Source: Flavobacterium hibernum (GTDB lineage: Bacteria > Bacteroidota > Bacteroidia > Flavobacteriales > Flavobacteriaceae). Taken from it: a stretch of 64,000 nucleotides of DNA. The notes beneath the pieces are model-generated. The model saw only the letters and a program-made list of their open reading frames with translations. It ran no database searches and was not told where the DNA came from. Positions within the stretch are counted from its first letter, which is position 1. Every line of letters begins with the position of its first letter. Location: NCBI RefSeq assembly GCF_000832125.1, contig NZ_JPRK01000007.1, positions 396,804-460,803 on the forward strand, written 5' to 3'. A program made the translations under genes and the position numbers. Of the stretch, positions 36,069 to 44,380 are shown piece by piece.

Positions 36069-36890
36069 ATGAAAAAAACAATCTACACATTATTTCTGGC
36101 ATTTGTATTCTTTTCTGCTCAAGCAGCAAAAGTAGATACCATTCAGGTTTTTAGTGCTTCGATGAATAAGAACATAAAAACGTGTGTAATAGTTCCTGAC
36201 AATTATAAAAAAAGCAAGAAAAAATTTCCCGTTGTTTATTTGCTTCACGGTTATAGTGGTAATTATGCTACTTGGGTAAAAAGTTTTAAACACGTTGGAG
36301 AACAGGTAGATAAATATGGTTTTATAGTAATAGGTGTCGATGGAAATTTTTCGAGTTGGTATTTTGATAGTCCAATAGATCCAAGTTTTAAATACGAAAC
36401 CTATGTAATAAATGAATTAGTCCCTTTTGTAGATAAAAACTATAAAACAATTGCAAATCGAGAAAGTCGTGCAATATCTGGCCTTAGTATGGGCGGGCAC
36501 GGCGCATTGTATTTGTCATTTAAACATCAGGACATTTTTGGAGCAGCAGGAAGTATGAGCGGAGGAGTAGATTTTCGTCCGTTTCCGGAAAAGTGGGATA
36601 TCAAAAAACGATTAGGTTCAATAACAGAGTTTCCTGAAAATTGGGATAAAAACACAGTTACCAATATGCTGGATTTGGTAAAAGACAACAACTTAAAACT
36701 AATTATAGATTGTGGTGTTGATGACTTTTTTATAGATGTAAACAGACAACTTCATACAAAGATGTTGGCTTTAAAAATTAATCACGATTACATCGAACGT
36801 CCCGGACAACATAATATTGAATATTGGGAAAACTCCTTGAAGTTCCAATTGTTATTTTTTAGTAATTATTTTGAGGTACAAAGGTTTTGA
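36069..36890 (+). CDS. Secreted esterase of the esterase-D / feruloyl-esterase alpha/beta-hydrolase family
   Basis: The start at 36069 begins a good signal peptide (MKKTIYTLFLAFVFFSAQA); the frame is open 17 codons further up, but that sequence is hydrophilic and lies in a palindrome. The 273-residue product has LLHGYSGNYATW (oxyanion region), GLSMGGHG with nucleophile S140, D218/D219 in DCGVDDFF, and H248 in RPGQHNIEYW. It probably removes acyl groups from a carbohydrate or peptide in the periplasm; O-acetylated MurNAc is an attractive but unproven target given the locus. The last codons and stop lie in an interspersed repeat starting near 36871. Confidence 0.85.
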   Translation: MKKTIYTLFLAFVFFSAQAAKVDTIQVFSASMNKNIKTCVIVPDNYKKSKKKFPVVYLLHGYSGNYATWVKSFKHVGEQVDKYGFIVIGVDGNFSSWYFDSPIDPSFKYETYVINELVPFVDKNYKTIANRESRAISGLSMGGHGALYLSFKHQDIFGAAGSMSGGVDFRPFPEKWDIKKRLGSITEFPENWDKNTVTNMLDLVKDNNLKLIIDCGVDDFFIDVNRQLHTKMLALKINHDYIERPGQHNIEYWENSLKFQLLFFSNYFEVQRF

Positions 36891-36990
36891 GGTACAAAGG
36901 TGCAAAGGTTTTTTGCGTAGAGACGCACTGCTGTGCGTCTAAAGTTTAGATTAAAAGGTTTTTTACGCAGAGACGCACAGCAGGGCGTCT
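36871..36990. repeat. Cluster of short interspersed repeats (GAGGTACAAAGG and AGACGCAC types)
   Basis: TTGAGGTACAAAGGTTT occurs twice in tandem at 36871-36900, then TGCAAAGG. Two hairpin units follow: AGACGCAC/GTGCGTCT at 36921-36940 (8-bp stem, 4-nt loop) and an imperfect copy at 36971-36990. Both units are preceded by a GGTTTTTT.CG leader, so the pair is a direct duplication. The first unit supplies the 3' end of the esterase gene. Confidence 0.75.
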
Positions 36991-37097
36991 AACACAAAGT
37001 AACCACGATATAATTTATTTATAATAATAAGTTCAATAAGTAATTATGTGTTGCGATTCTATAAAAAATATGCGGTACATAAATTTTGTTTGGTTAT

Positions 37098-37124
37098 CCT
37101 AACAGGTTTTTAAAATCTGTTAGG
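37098..37124. repeat. Palindromic repeat CCTAACAG, copy 2
   Basis: CCTAACAGGTTTT then AAAATCTGTTAGG, the same family as 32947-32973 with one G-T position in the stem, followed by a T-run. Could terminate plus-strand transcription after the esterase. Confidence 0.65.
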
Positions 37125-37162
37125 TTTTTTTACCACACATAAAAGAATTAAAGAGATTTTTT

Positions 37163-37242
37163 TCGCCACGAATTACACGAATTTCCAGGAATTAAATCTG
37201 AGAGAGAAAAGTTTCGCCACAGATTAAGGGATTAAAAAGATT
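37163..37242. repeat. Interspersed repeat of the CCACAGATTAAGGGATT type, copy 1
   Basis: CGCCACGAATTACACGAATTT at the left and CCACAGATTAAGGGATTAAA at the right, with the same order as the units at 42826-42926 and 42928-43016. No coding capacity. Confidence 0.7.
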
Positions 37243-37291
37243 TAGACAAGCTGTAAAGCTTAATTGTTGACCTTTTTTCCATTCAGTTTGT

Positions 37292-37372
37292 CATTTCGAC
37301 GAAGGAGAAATCACACAAATTGAGAACGAACTATTGTCGAATATAGGATGTGATTTCTCCTTCGTCGAAATG
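37292..37372. repeat. 81-bp element with perfect 24-bp terminal inverted repeats
   Basis: Left arm 37292-37315 (starts CATTTCGACGAAGGAG) and right arm 37349-37372 are exact reverse complements. The 33-bp centre is unique here. The left arm recurs at 63967-63990, at the window end. No ORF inside. Confidence 0.85.
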
Positions 37373-37501
37373 GCAATATTGAGAAAATAGTCGCGAACCT
37401 TTATTTTCCTAGTCACAATAGGAATTGTCAGTTTTGCGGCTAAGTTTTCTGTTACAGCTTACACGAATCAAAAAAAACTAACTAACCAAAAAACAGTAAT
37501 T

Positions 37502-38983
37502 ATGAAAAGTTTAAAAATTCTTATTCTAGTACTACTGCTTCAGACAAAACTTTTTAGTCAGGAATCTCCAAAAAGAGAAATGCGGGCAGTTTGGATTTCG
37601 TCAGTAGATAATATCGACTGGCCATCAAAACCTGGGCTTTCAGACAAGCAAATGAAATCTGAAATGATTACCATTTTGGATAATTTGAGATCTTATAATA
37701 TGAATACCGTCGTTTTTCAAATTCGTCCAACAGCCGATGCTTACTACAAATCGACAAAAGAACCGGCATCACATTGGATAACGGGAAGTCAAGGAGTCGC
37801 TCCAGCTTTTGATCCATTACAATTAATGATTGATGAAGCTGGAAAAAGAGGAATGAACGTACATGTTTGGCTAAATCCTTATCGTGTACAACAAGATACA
37901 GCCAAATCTGTACTTGCCAAAACACATTTATTTTTTAAGAAACCCGAGTTATTTGTTACCTACGGAAGATCGAGATATTTTAATCCGGGTTTAAAAGAAA
38001 CCAGAGATTTTGTTTCGTCTGTAGTGGGTGAAATTGTTCGCAAATATGACATTCAGGCGATACATATGGACGATTATTTTTATCCGTATAGAATTGAAGG
38101 AAAAGAATTTCCAGATCAGAAAGCCTTTATAAAAGAGCCACGCCAGTTTAAAGACAAAGACGATTGGAGAAGAGATAATGTCGACTTAATCATCAAACAA
38201 ATTAGAGACACCATAATTGCAAATAAACCAGAAGTCGAATTTGGGATTTCGCCCTTTGGAGTTTGGCGAAATATAGCCAAAGATTCAGAAGGTTCAAATA
38301 CATTAGCCGGAGCATCCAACTACGATGACTTGTATTCTAATATTTTAAAATGGCAAAAAGAAAACTGGATCGATTATGTAACACCACAATTGTACTGGCA
38401 TATTGGTTTTAAGAGAGCTGATTTTGAAGTTTTGGCAAAATGGTGGGCTGCCCACAAATACGGAACAAATGTTTATATCGGACATGGTGAGTATAAACTT
38501 TCGACTAAATCTCCTGACCCAGAATGGAGAACTCCTGATCAAATCGTAAAGCAAATAGATATGATTCGATCTATGCCATTAATTGATGGTTCTATGCATT
38601 TTACAGCAAATAATTTCTTGAAAAAAGGAGATACATTACGAAAACCACTTGTCGAGAAACTATACAAATATATCGCGCTTACTCCCGAAGCAAATAGAAT
38701 TACAAGAATAAAACCGCAGTCGCCAACAAACGCTGTGATTGCCAAAAACGGAAGTAAATTGTTATTGACTTGGAAAGCAGGATTAAACGACAAGAAATAC
38801 GTGATTTATAGATTTCCAAAAAAGAACATAACCGATTTTAATAATCCTGAGAATATTTATTACGTAACAACGGCAACACAATTAGAAATGCCAAGTACAA
38901 ATTTTGAAAATTACGTTTATGCCATTTCCGCTTTGAGTCAAACTCAAACCGAAAGTGCTCCAGTAGAATTTGTAAAAAAATAA
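37502..38983 (+). CDS. GHL10-family (YngK/DUF187-type) glycoside hydrolase
   Basis: The 493-residue secreted protein (signal peptide 1-19) has the family-10-like TIM barrel: KREMRAVWISSVDNIDWPSK (about 25-44), VVFQIRPTADAYY, VHVWLNPYR, IHMDDYFYPY and DYVTPQLYWHIG. A C-terminal fibronectin-like segment follows (from about 405). The family is related to GH13/GH42-like barrels; B. subtilis YngK belongs to it, and related proteins have been linked to peptidoglycan glycan chains. It starts a tight group: 5 bp to GH20, then 2 bp to a serine hydrolase. A role in opening denuded or muropeptide glycan strands is inferred. Confidence 0.85.
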   Translation: MKSLKILILVLLLQTKLFSQESPKREMRAVWISSVDNIDWPSKPGLSDKQMKSEMITILDNLRSYNMNTVVFQIRPTADAYYKSTKEPASHWITGSQGVAPAFDPLQLMIDEAGKRGMNVHVWLNPYRVQQDTAKSVLAKTHLFFKKPELFVTYGRSRYFNPGLKETRDFVSSVVGEIVRKYDIQAIHMDDYFYPYRIEGKEFPDQKAFIKEPRQFKDKDDWRRDNVDLIIKQIRDTIIANKPEVEFGISPFGVWRNIAKDSEGSNTLAGASNYDDLYSNILKWQKENWIDYVTPQLYWHIGFKRADFEVLAKWWAAHKYGTNVYIGHGEYKLSTKSPDPEWRTPDQIVKQIDMIRSMPLIDGSMHFTANNFLKKGDTLRKPLVEKLYKYIALTPEANRITRIKPQSPTNAVIAKNGSKLLLTWKAGLNDKKYVIYRFPKKNITDFNNPENIYYVTTATQLEMPSTNFENYVYAISALSQTQTESAPVEFVKK

Positions 38984-38988
38984 AAGAA

Positions 38989-41493
38989 ATGAAAAAAAGT
39001 ATACTGCTAATAGCCATATTTCTGAGTTCCCTTAGTACAATTCAGGCTCAGAAACTGGATATAATTCCAAAACCTGTAAAAGTAGAGCAGAAAGAAGGTG
39101 CATTTATAATTCCTTCAACAGTTCAAATTATTGTAGATAAAAAAATACAAAAAAGCAGCGATTATATCAAAGCTTCACTTTTAAAGAATGCAGGAATTAA
39201 TTCGACAGTTACTGCTGGAGATACGCATAAGAAAAACACGATTTCATTTTTGGTAGATGAAAAAATGAGCCTTCCAAATGAAGGTTATAAGTTAAGTGTA
39301 ACAAAAAAAGGAGTTCTTGTAAAAGGAAAATCGGTAAGCGGAGTTTTGAATGGCTTTCAGACTTTAGTGCAAATTTGCTCTGCAAAAGACGTTAAAAAAG
39401 GAACAATTCCGTTTGTGAAGATAGAAGATTATCCTCGCTTTGAATGGCGCGGAATGATGCTGGATGTTTCAAGACAGTTTTTTGATAAGCAAACTGTTGA
39501 AAATTATATTGATTGGCTGGCAGCGCATAAAATGAATGTTTTTCACTGGCATCTTACAGATGATAACGGTTGGAGAGCTGAGATAAAATCAATGCCGGAT
39601 TTAACTAAAAAAGGAGCGTGGAGAGGACCTGGCGAAGTATTATTGCCCTCTTATGGCTCAGGAAATAAACGTTACGGCGGATTTTACACACAAGAAGAGA
39701 TAAAAGAAGTTGTGGCTTATGCTCAGGATCGCGGTATCTCGATTATGCCCGAAATTGAAATTCCGGGACATTCGCGAGCTGTAACCGCAGCATATCCGGA
39801 AATTGGTTGTGTTACTACTCAGGAAACTAAAAGTGTACAAGGAGAAGTAAAAAATGTTTGGTGTGTTGGCCGAGAAGAAAACTACCAAATTTTAGATTCT
39901 ATAATAAGAGAATTTTCAGAAATGTTTCCTTTTGAATATATTCATGTTGCGGGAGATGAAGTGAACAGAGCCAATTGGGAACATTGCCCAAAATGTAAAG
40001 CTTTGATGGAAAAAGAAGGGTATACAGATACTTTTCAATTGCAGAATTATTTCTTTAAGCGCGTTGAAAAAATTGTCGAAAAATACCATAGAAAAACCGC
40101 TGGCTGGAACGAAATTTTAAAAGGTGGAGAAGTAAACCCAAACACACTAATTTTTGCATGGCAAGGAATTAACTACGGAATCGAATCGGCTAAAAAAGGA
40201 CATTCAACCATTATGATTCCTGGTCAATATTTATATTTCGATATGGCACAATCTGAGAATGAGCGCGGTCATCGTTGGGCAGCCATTACAGATACAAAAA
40301 GAGCCTATTCGTTTGAGCCAATTCCAACTGACGATTTAACATCAGATGAACAAAAACTGATAAAAGGAGTTCAAGGTGCTTTATGGAGCGAATATCTTGA
40401 TCGTCCAACACGATTTGTAGAATACCAAAGTTACCCAAGAATAAGTGCTTTGTCTGAAATAGGTTGGTCTAAAAAAGAAGATAAAAATTGGGATGATTTT
40501 TACGGAAGATTAACACACAGTCATTTACAACGTTTGGCAAATTTAGGAATTGCTTTTAGAGATTTTCCGCCAACGGCAATTTACAAAAGCGGAACTATTA
40601 CTGTAACGCCGCCTTACGAGGGAGCAATTGTACGTTATGACACACAAGGAAATGAACCTACAAAAGAATCGGCTTTATATACAAAACCAATCGAGACAAG
40701 AGATTATGAGAACTATATGTTCCGTACTTTTTTTAATGAAGATGTGGCAAGTCCGGCTGTAAAAGTAGAGAAATTGCCAGTGGCAACTTGGAGTACTTCT
40801 AAAATTGAAGTTCTAAATGTTTCGGAGAATATTTCAGAGCACATCGACAAAAACGGTATTTGGTATTTAACGTTTAATCCAAAAGATGAAGCAACTTCAA
40901 ATGGAGTTATTAGAGCAGTTTCACTTTTTGAAAATGATACATTAATACAAACTTTTTCAGACGAAAAAACATTAAAATCAAAACTTCGTTTGAGATTTGT
41001 AATTGAAAATTATAACGAAAGAAACACCTATCGATTAGATTTTACGGTCGAAAATAAAGAAGCAAAAGAATCTTCGGCAAACGTAAATTTCAATTGTTCT
41101 CCATATTTAGAGCCAGAAGTAAAAGTAACATCTTCGATGGCGGAGAATCCTAAATTTCCAATTTCAAAACTGGAAGATTATAACATAGAAACCTATTTGC
41201 GTACAGATGTTCCGTGTGCAAATGGAGATTGGATTTTGTATACCTTCACAAATCCCGTAACTTCATCTAAAATTGATGTATTAACAGGGATTCCACATCA
41301 TCCAAGATTTATAGTTAACGATGGTTATGTCGAATATTCGTATAACGGAATTGACTTTGAGAAAGGTGATATTTTTGATTATGGAAATGCTTCTATTTAT
41401 CCGAAGAAGCCTGTAAAAGCAGTAAGAATTATGATTACAGGAACAAACAACGAACCTCTTATGGCAGGACAAGATTTGAGAATTAATCCATAA
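38989..41493 (+). CDS. GH20 beta-N-acetylhexosaminidase
   Basis: The 834-residue product has a signal peptide (1-20), a GH20b alpha/beta domain (about 22-145), the TIM barrel starting EWRGMMLDVSRQFF, and the catalytic D323-E324 pair in HVAGDEVNRANWEHCP. GH20 enzymes use the substrate acetamido group and remove terminal GlcNAc or GalNAc. WHLTDDNGWRAEIKS and the late W in LWSEYLDRP are present as expected. The last 150 residues form a discoidin-like beta domain possibly binding carbohydrate. Translationally close to the GHL10 and serine-hydrolase genes. Likely periplasmic; substrate is GlcNAc-terminated fragments from peptidoglycan, chitin or host glycans. Confidence 0.94.
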   Translation: MKKSILLIAIFLSSLSTIQAQKLDIIPKPVKVEQKEGAFIIPSTVQIIVDKKIQKSSDYIKASLLKNAGINSTVTAGDTHKKNTISFLVDEKMSLPNEGYKLSVTKKGVLVKGKSVSGVLNGFQTLVQICSAKDVKKGTIPFVKIEDYPRFEWRGMMLDVSRQFFDKQTVENYIDWLAAHKMNVFHWHLTDDNGWRAEIKSMPDLTKKGAWRGPGEVLLPSYGSGNKRYGGFYTQEEIKEVVAYAQDRGISIMPEIEIPGHSRAVTAAYPEIGCVTTQETKSVQGEVKNVWCVGREENYQILDSIIREFSEMFPFEYIHVAGDEVNRANWEHCPKCKALMEKEGYTDTFQLQNYFFKRVEKIVEKYHRKTAGWNEILKGGEVNPNTLIFAWQGINYGIESAKKGHSTIMIPGQYLYFDMAQSENERGHRWAAITDTKRAYSFEPIPTDDLTSDEQKLIKGVQGALWSEYLDRPTRFVEYQSYPRISALSEIGWSKKEDKNWDDFYGRLTHSHLQRLANLGIAFRDFPPTAIYKSGTITVTPPYEGAIVRYDTQGNEPTKESALYTKPIETRDYENYMFRTFFNEDVASPAVKVEKLPVATWSTSKIEVLNVSENISEHIDKNGIWYLTFNPKDEATSNGVIRAVSLFENDTLIQTFSDEKTLKSKLRLRFVIENYNERNTYRLDFTVENKEAKESSANVNFNCSPYLEPEVKVTSSMAENPKFPISKLEDYNIETYLRTDVPCANGDWILYTFTNPVTSSKIDVLTGIPHHPRFIVNDGYVEYSYNGIDFEKGDIFDYGNASIYPKKPVKAVRIMITGTNNEPLMAGQDLRINP

Positions 41494-41495
41494 AA

Positions 41496-42803
41496 ATGAT
41501 GAAAAATATTGATGTTAGAATTGGACTTGTTTTCTTGATTTTTTTAGGAATAAACGGTTATGCTCAAAAAAAATCTAAAGAATCTTTTGATACCAAAAGA
41601 AATGAAGTTTATATCGATTCGATGATGAATAATGCGTTGGAAAAAGGTTTTTTTCCGGGAGCACAAATTATTGTAGGAAGTAAAGATGCTGTTTTTATCA
41701 CTAAAAATTACGGCTATCATGATTATTCAAAAAAGCAAAAAGTAAAATCAGACGATGTTTTTGATCTTGCTTCAATGTCTAAAGTTTTAGGAGGAACAAT
41801 TGTAACAATGCGTTTGGTTGGAGAGGATAAACTACATCTTAAGGATAAAGTTGGCGATTTAGTACCTATTTATAAAAATACTCCAATTTCAGATTTAACG
41901 CTTTTCGAATTGCTAACGCATACTTCGGGATTAAAAGCAAGTATCACATTTTATCAAAGTCTTCTTTCAACGCCAGACGGGTCGCCTTTGTTAAGCAATC
42001 AAAAATCTGATACATATCCTGATTTGTTCGATACGATGTACGTGAACAAAAACATAGTTTACGATTCTAAATATCTTTCTTTCACACCAAAAGAAAATTA
42101 TATTCAGATTTATAAAAACATGTGGATAAATCCTGAGTTTTATAAAACAGTTTACCAGCAAATTTCGGTTGCAAATGTCAATCCACGCGGGAAGTATGTG
42201 TACAGCGACTTAAACTTAATTTTGGTACAGCAAATGATTGAAGCCAAAACGGGCAAAAAATTAGATGAATTGGCGCGTGGAATTTATACAGAATTAGGTA
42301 TTTCTAAAATAGGATACAATCCGTTAAAATGGACTTCGATAGAAAATGTAATGCCAACCGAAGTTGATAATTTTTTTAGAAAAGATACCATTAAAGGCTA
42401 TGTTCATGACGAAGCGGCCGCGATTTTTGGTGGAGTTTCCGGAAATGCAGGTTTGTTTGCCAATGCACAATCGATCTCGGTTATCTGTCAAATGTTACTG
42501 AACAACGGAAAGTATCAGGGAAAACAAATTCTAAAAGCAAATGTTGTTCAGGAGTTTACAAAATCTCCTTTGGTAAAAGATGGAATCTACCGCGGACTTG
42601 GTTTTGATAAACGAAAACCGGATGAATTTTTTAAAGAAAATGATTTTGGACATACTGGTTTTACCGGAACTTTTTTCTTTATGAATCCGGATAATAACAG
42701 ATTTTTAATTATTCTAACCAATCGTGTTAATCCAACCAGAACGAATAGATTAATGTATAAAGATGATTTTAGTGCCAAAATTTGGAGGCAAATTAATAAT
42801 TAG
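41496..42803 (+). CDS. Serine hydrolase of the beta-lactamase/class C family
   Basis: The 435-residue secreted protein (signal about 1-23) has S93-M94-S95-K96 (SxxK), VYSDLNLI (Tyr motif) and FGHTGFTG near the C-terminus. The same motifs occur in the C-terminal half of the NagZ fusion at 17102-20098, and the two domains look paralogous (both have FELLTHTSGLKA or DLLTHYAGLQA, GYVHDEAAA or GYVHDMAAA). Such proteins include D,D-peptidases, esterases and amidases. It starts 2 bp after GH20, so they are co-translated. A peptide-trimming role on muropeptides is inferred. Confidence 0.88.
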   Translation: MMKNIDVRIGLVFLIFLGINGYAQKKSKESFDTKRNEVYIDSMMNNALEKGFFPGAQIIVGSKDAVFITKNYGYHDYSKKQKVKSDDVFDLASMSKVLGGTIVTMRLVGEDKLHLKDKVGDLVPIYKNTPISDLTLFELLTHTSGLKASITFYQSLLSTPDGSPLLSNQKSDTYPDLFDTMYVNKNIVYDSKYLSFTPKENYIQIYKNMWINPEFYKTVYQQISVANVNPRGKYVYSDLNLILVQQMIEAKTGKKLDELARGIYTELGISKIGYNPLKWTSIENVMPTEVDNFFRKDTIKGYVHDEAAAIFGGVSGNAGLFANAQSISVICQMLLNNGKYQGKQILKANVVQEFTKSPLVKDGIYRGLGFDKRKPDEFFKENDFGHTGFTGTFFFMNPDNNRFLIILTNRVNPTRTNRLMYKDDFSAKIWRQINN

Positions 42804-42825
42804 AAAAAGGTTGTCACTTTTTTTT

Positions 42826-43154
42826 CGCCACGAATTGCACGAATTTCTACGAATTAAATCTGTTAAATCTGTAGAATCTGCGAGATAAATTTTAGCCACA
42901 GATTAATTGGATTAAAAAGATTTTTTTCACCACGAATTCATGAATTTCCATAAATTAAATCTGCTAAATCTGCGAGAGAAAATTTAGCCACAGATTAAGG
43001 GATTAAAAAGATTTTTGTTTCACGCAGATTTTACAGATTCTGGCAGATTTAATTTAAATTTTATAATCTGTGATGATCTGCTTAAATCTGCAAAATCTGC
43101 GTGAAAAATTTAGCGTCAACAAAATAAAAATCTTTTTAATCCCTTAATCTGTGG
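42826..43154. repeat. Composite nested palindromic repeat before the second NamZ gene
   Basis: Two direct units starting CGCCACGAATTGCACGAA (42826) and ACCACGAATTCATGAATT (near 42929), each ending in the CCACAGATTAA motif and GATTAAAAAGATTT. The second unit is followed by an inverted set: 29-bp arms at 42988-43016 and 43126-43154 are exact reverse complements, with inner arms at 43021-43039 and 43085-43103 (CACGCAGATTTTACAGATT; one mismatch). It ends 18 bp before the NamZ start and fills most of the gap. Confidence 0.85.
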
Positions 43155-43172
43155 CAAAAAAAAATAAAAATC

Positions 43173-44315
43173 ATGAAAAAACTATTAGCGATTTGCGTAC
43201 TAATTTCAACAGTATCTTTTGCGCAAAAAATAAAAACAGGAGCCGAGAATTACACAGCATATTTACCTTTATTAAAAGGGAAAAACATTGGAGTTGTAAC
43301 CAATCAAACCGGGATTATTGACGATAAAACTCATTTGGTTGATTTTTTAGTTCAGAAAAATATAAAGATAAAAACCATTTTTGCTCCGGAACATGGATTT
43401 AGAGGAACTGCCGATGCCGGCGAAAAAGTATCTGATGAAATTGATGCAAAAACGGGTTTGTCGATTGCGTCTCTTTATGGAAAAAACAATAAACCAACTC
43501 CTGAGCAATTAAAAAATATTGATATCATGGTTTTCGATCTGCAAGATGTAGGTACGAGATTGTATACTTATGTTTCGACTATGCATAGAATAATGGAAGC
43601 TTGCGCTGAGAATAATATTCCACTGATTGTGTTGGATCGTCCAAATCCGAATATTGCGATTGTCGACGGTCCGGTTTTGGACATGGCTTTTCAAAGCGGA
43701 ATTGGGATGCATCCAACGCCACTACTTCACGGAATGACTCTTGGCGAAGAAGCTAAAATGATTAATGGAGAAAAGTGGCTGAAAAATGGCATTCAATGCA
43801 AATTGACCGTTATTCCGTGTTTGAATTATGATCGAAAAATGACGTATAGTTTACCTGTTCGACCTTCTCCAAATTTACCTAACGATCAATCAGTTAACTT
43901 ATATGTTAGTTTATGTCTTTTTGAAGGAACAAATGTAAGTATGGGACGCGGAACTGAAAAGCAGTTTCAAATTTATGGTTCGCCATTTTTACCAGAAAGT
44001 GATTTTGCTTTTACGCCTAAACCTAATTTTGGAGACAAAGATCCGTTGTATAATGGAGTGGAGTGTAATGGTGAGGATTTATCAGCAATTCCAAAAATTA
44101 ACAAATTGGAAATAAAATGGCTTATAAAAGCATATCAAACCACATCAGATAAATCAAAATTTTTCGACAAAAGAAAGTTTTCTATCAGAGCCGGAAACGA
44201 AAAATTGCAACAGCAAATCGAAGCAGGAATTTCTGAACAAGAAATACGAAACAGTTGGCAAGATGGACTAAAAAAGTTTAAAGAAATGAGAGCGAAATAT
44301 TTAATTTATCGCTAG
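43173..44315 (+). CDS. NamZ-type exo-beta-N-acetylmuramidase (DUF1343/GH171), copy 2
   Basis: The 380-residue product has a signal peptide (1-17, SFA then QK) and the full DUF1343 core: VVTNQTGIIDDKTHLVDFL, APEHGFRGTADAGE with E73-H74, VFDLQDVGTRLYTYVS and SPNLPNDQSVNLY. It is closely similar along its length to the copy at 22936-24135. It should remove non-reducing-end MurNAc in the periplasm. It follows the GHL10/GH20/serine-hydrolase trio but is separated by a 330-bp repeat cluster, so it may be transcribed separately. No promoter box was found in the 18 bp between the repeat and the ATG. Confidence 0.88.
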   Translation: MKKLLAICVLISTVSFAQKIKTGAENYTAYLPLLKGKNIGVVTNQTGIIDDKTHLVDFLVQKNIKIKTIFAPEHGFRGTADAGEKVSDEIDAKTGLSIASLYGKNNKPTPEQLKNIDIMVFDLQDVGTRLYTYVSTMHRIMEACAENNIPLIVLDRPNPNIAIVDGPVLDMAFQSGIGMHPTPLLHGMTLGEEAKMINGEKWLKNGIQCKLTVIPCLNYDRKMTYSLPVRPSPNLPNDQSVNLYVSLCLFEGTNVSMGRGTEKQFQIYGSPFLPESDFAFTPKPNFGDKDPLYNGVECNGEDLSAIPKINKLEIKWLIKAYQTTSDKSKFFDKRKFSIRAGNEKLQQQIEAGISEQEIRNSWQDGLKKFKEMRAKYLIYR

Positions 44316-44380
44316 AATTTAGGCATTGTAGAATAAAGATTCATTTAGCCTGTAGGTTGTAATTTTTCAAAAAAATATTA

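Noticed and set aside
36871..37372. CRISPR array in the repeat-rich gap
   Set aside because: The repeats belong to different families, are mostly palindromic, and are not spaced regularly by unique spacers; no cas gene nearby.
42826..43154. An insertion-sequence remnant upstream of NamZ copy 2
   Set aside because: No transposase fragment is found; the sequence is made of short interspersed units shared with 37163-37242.
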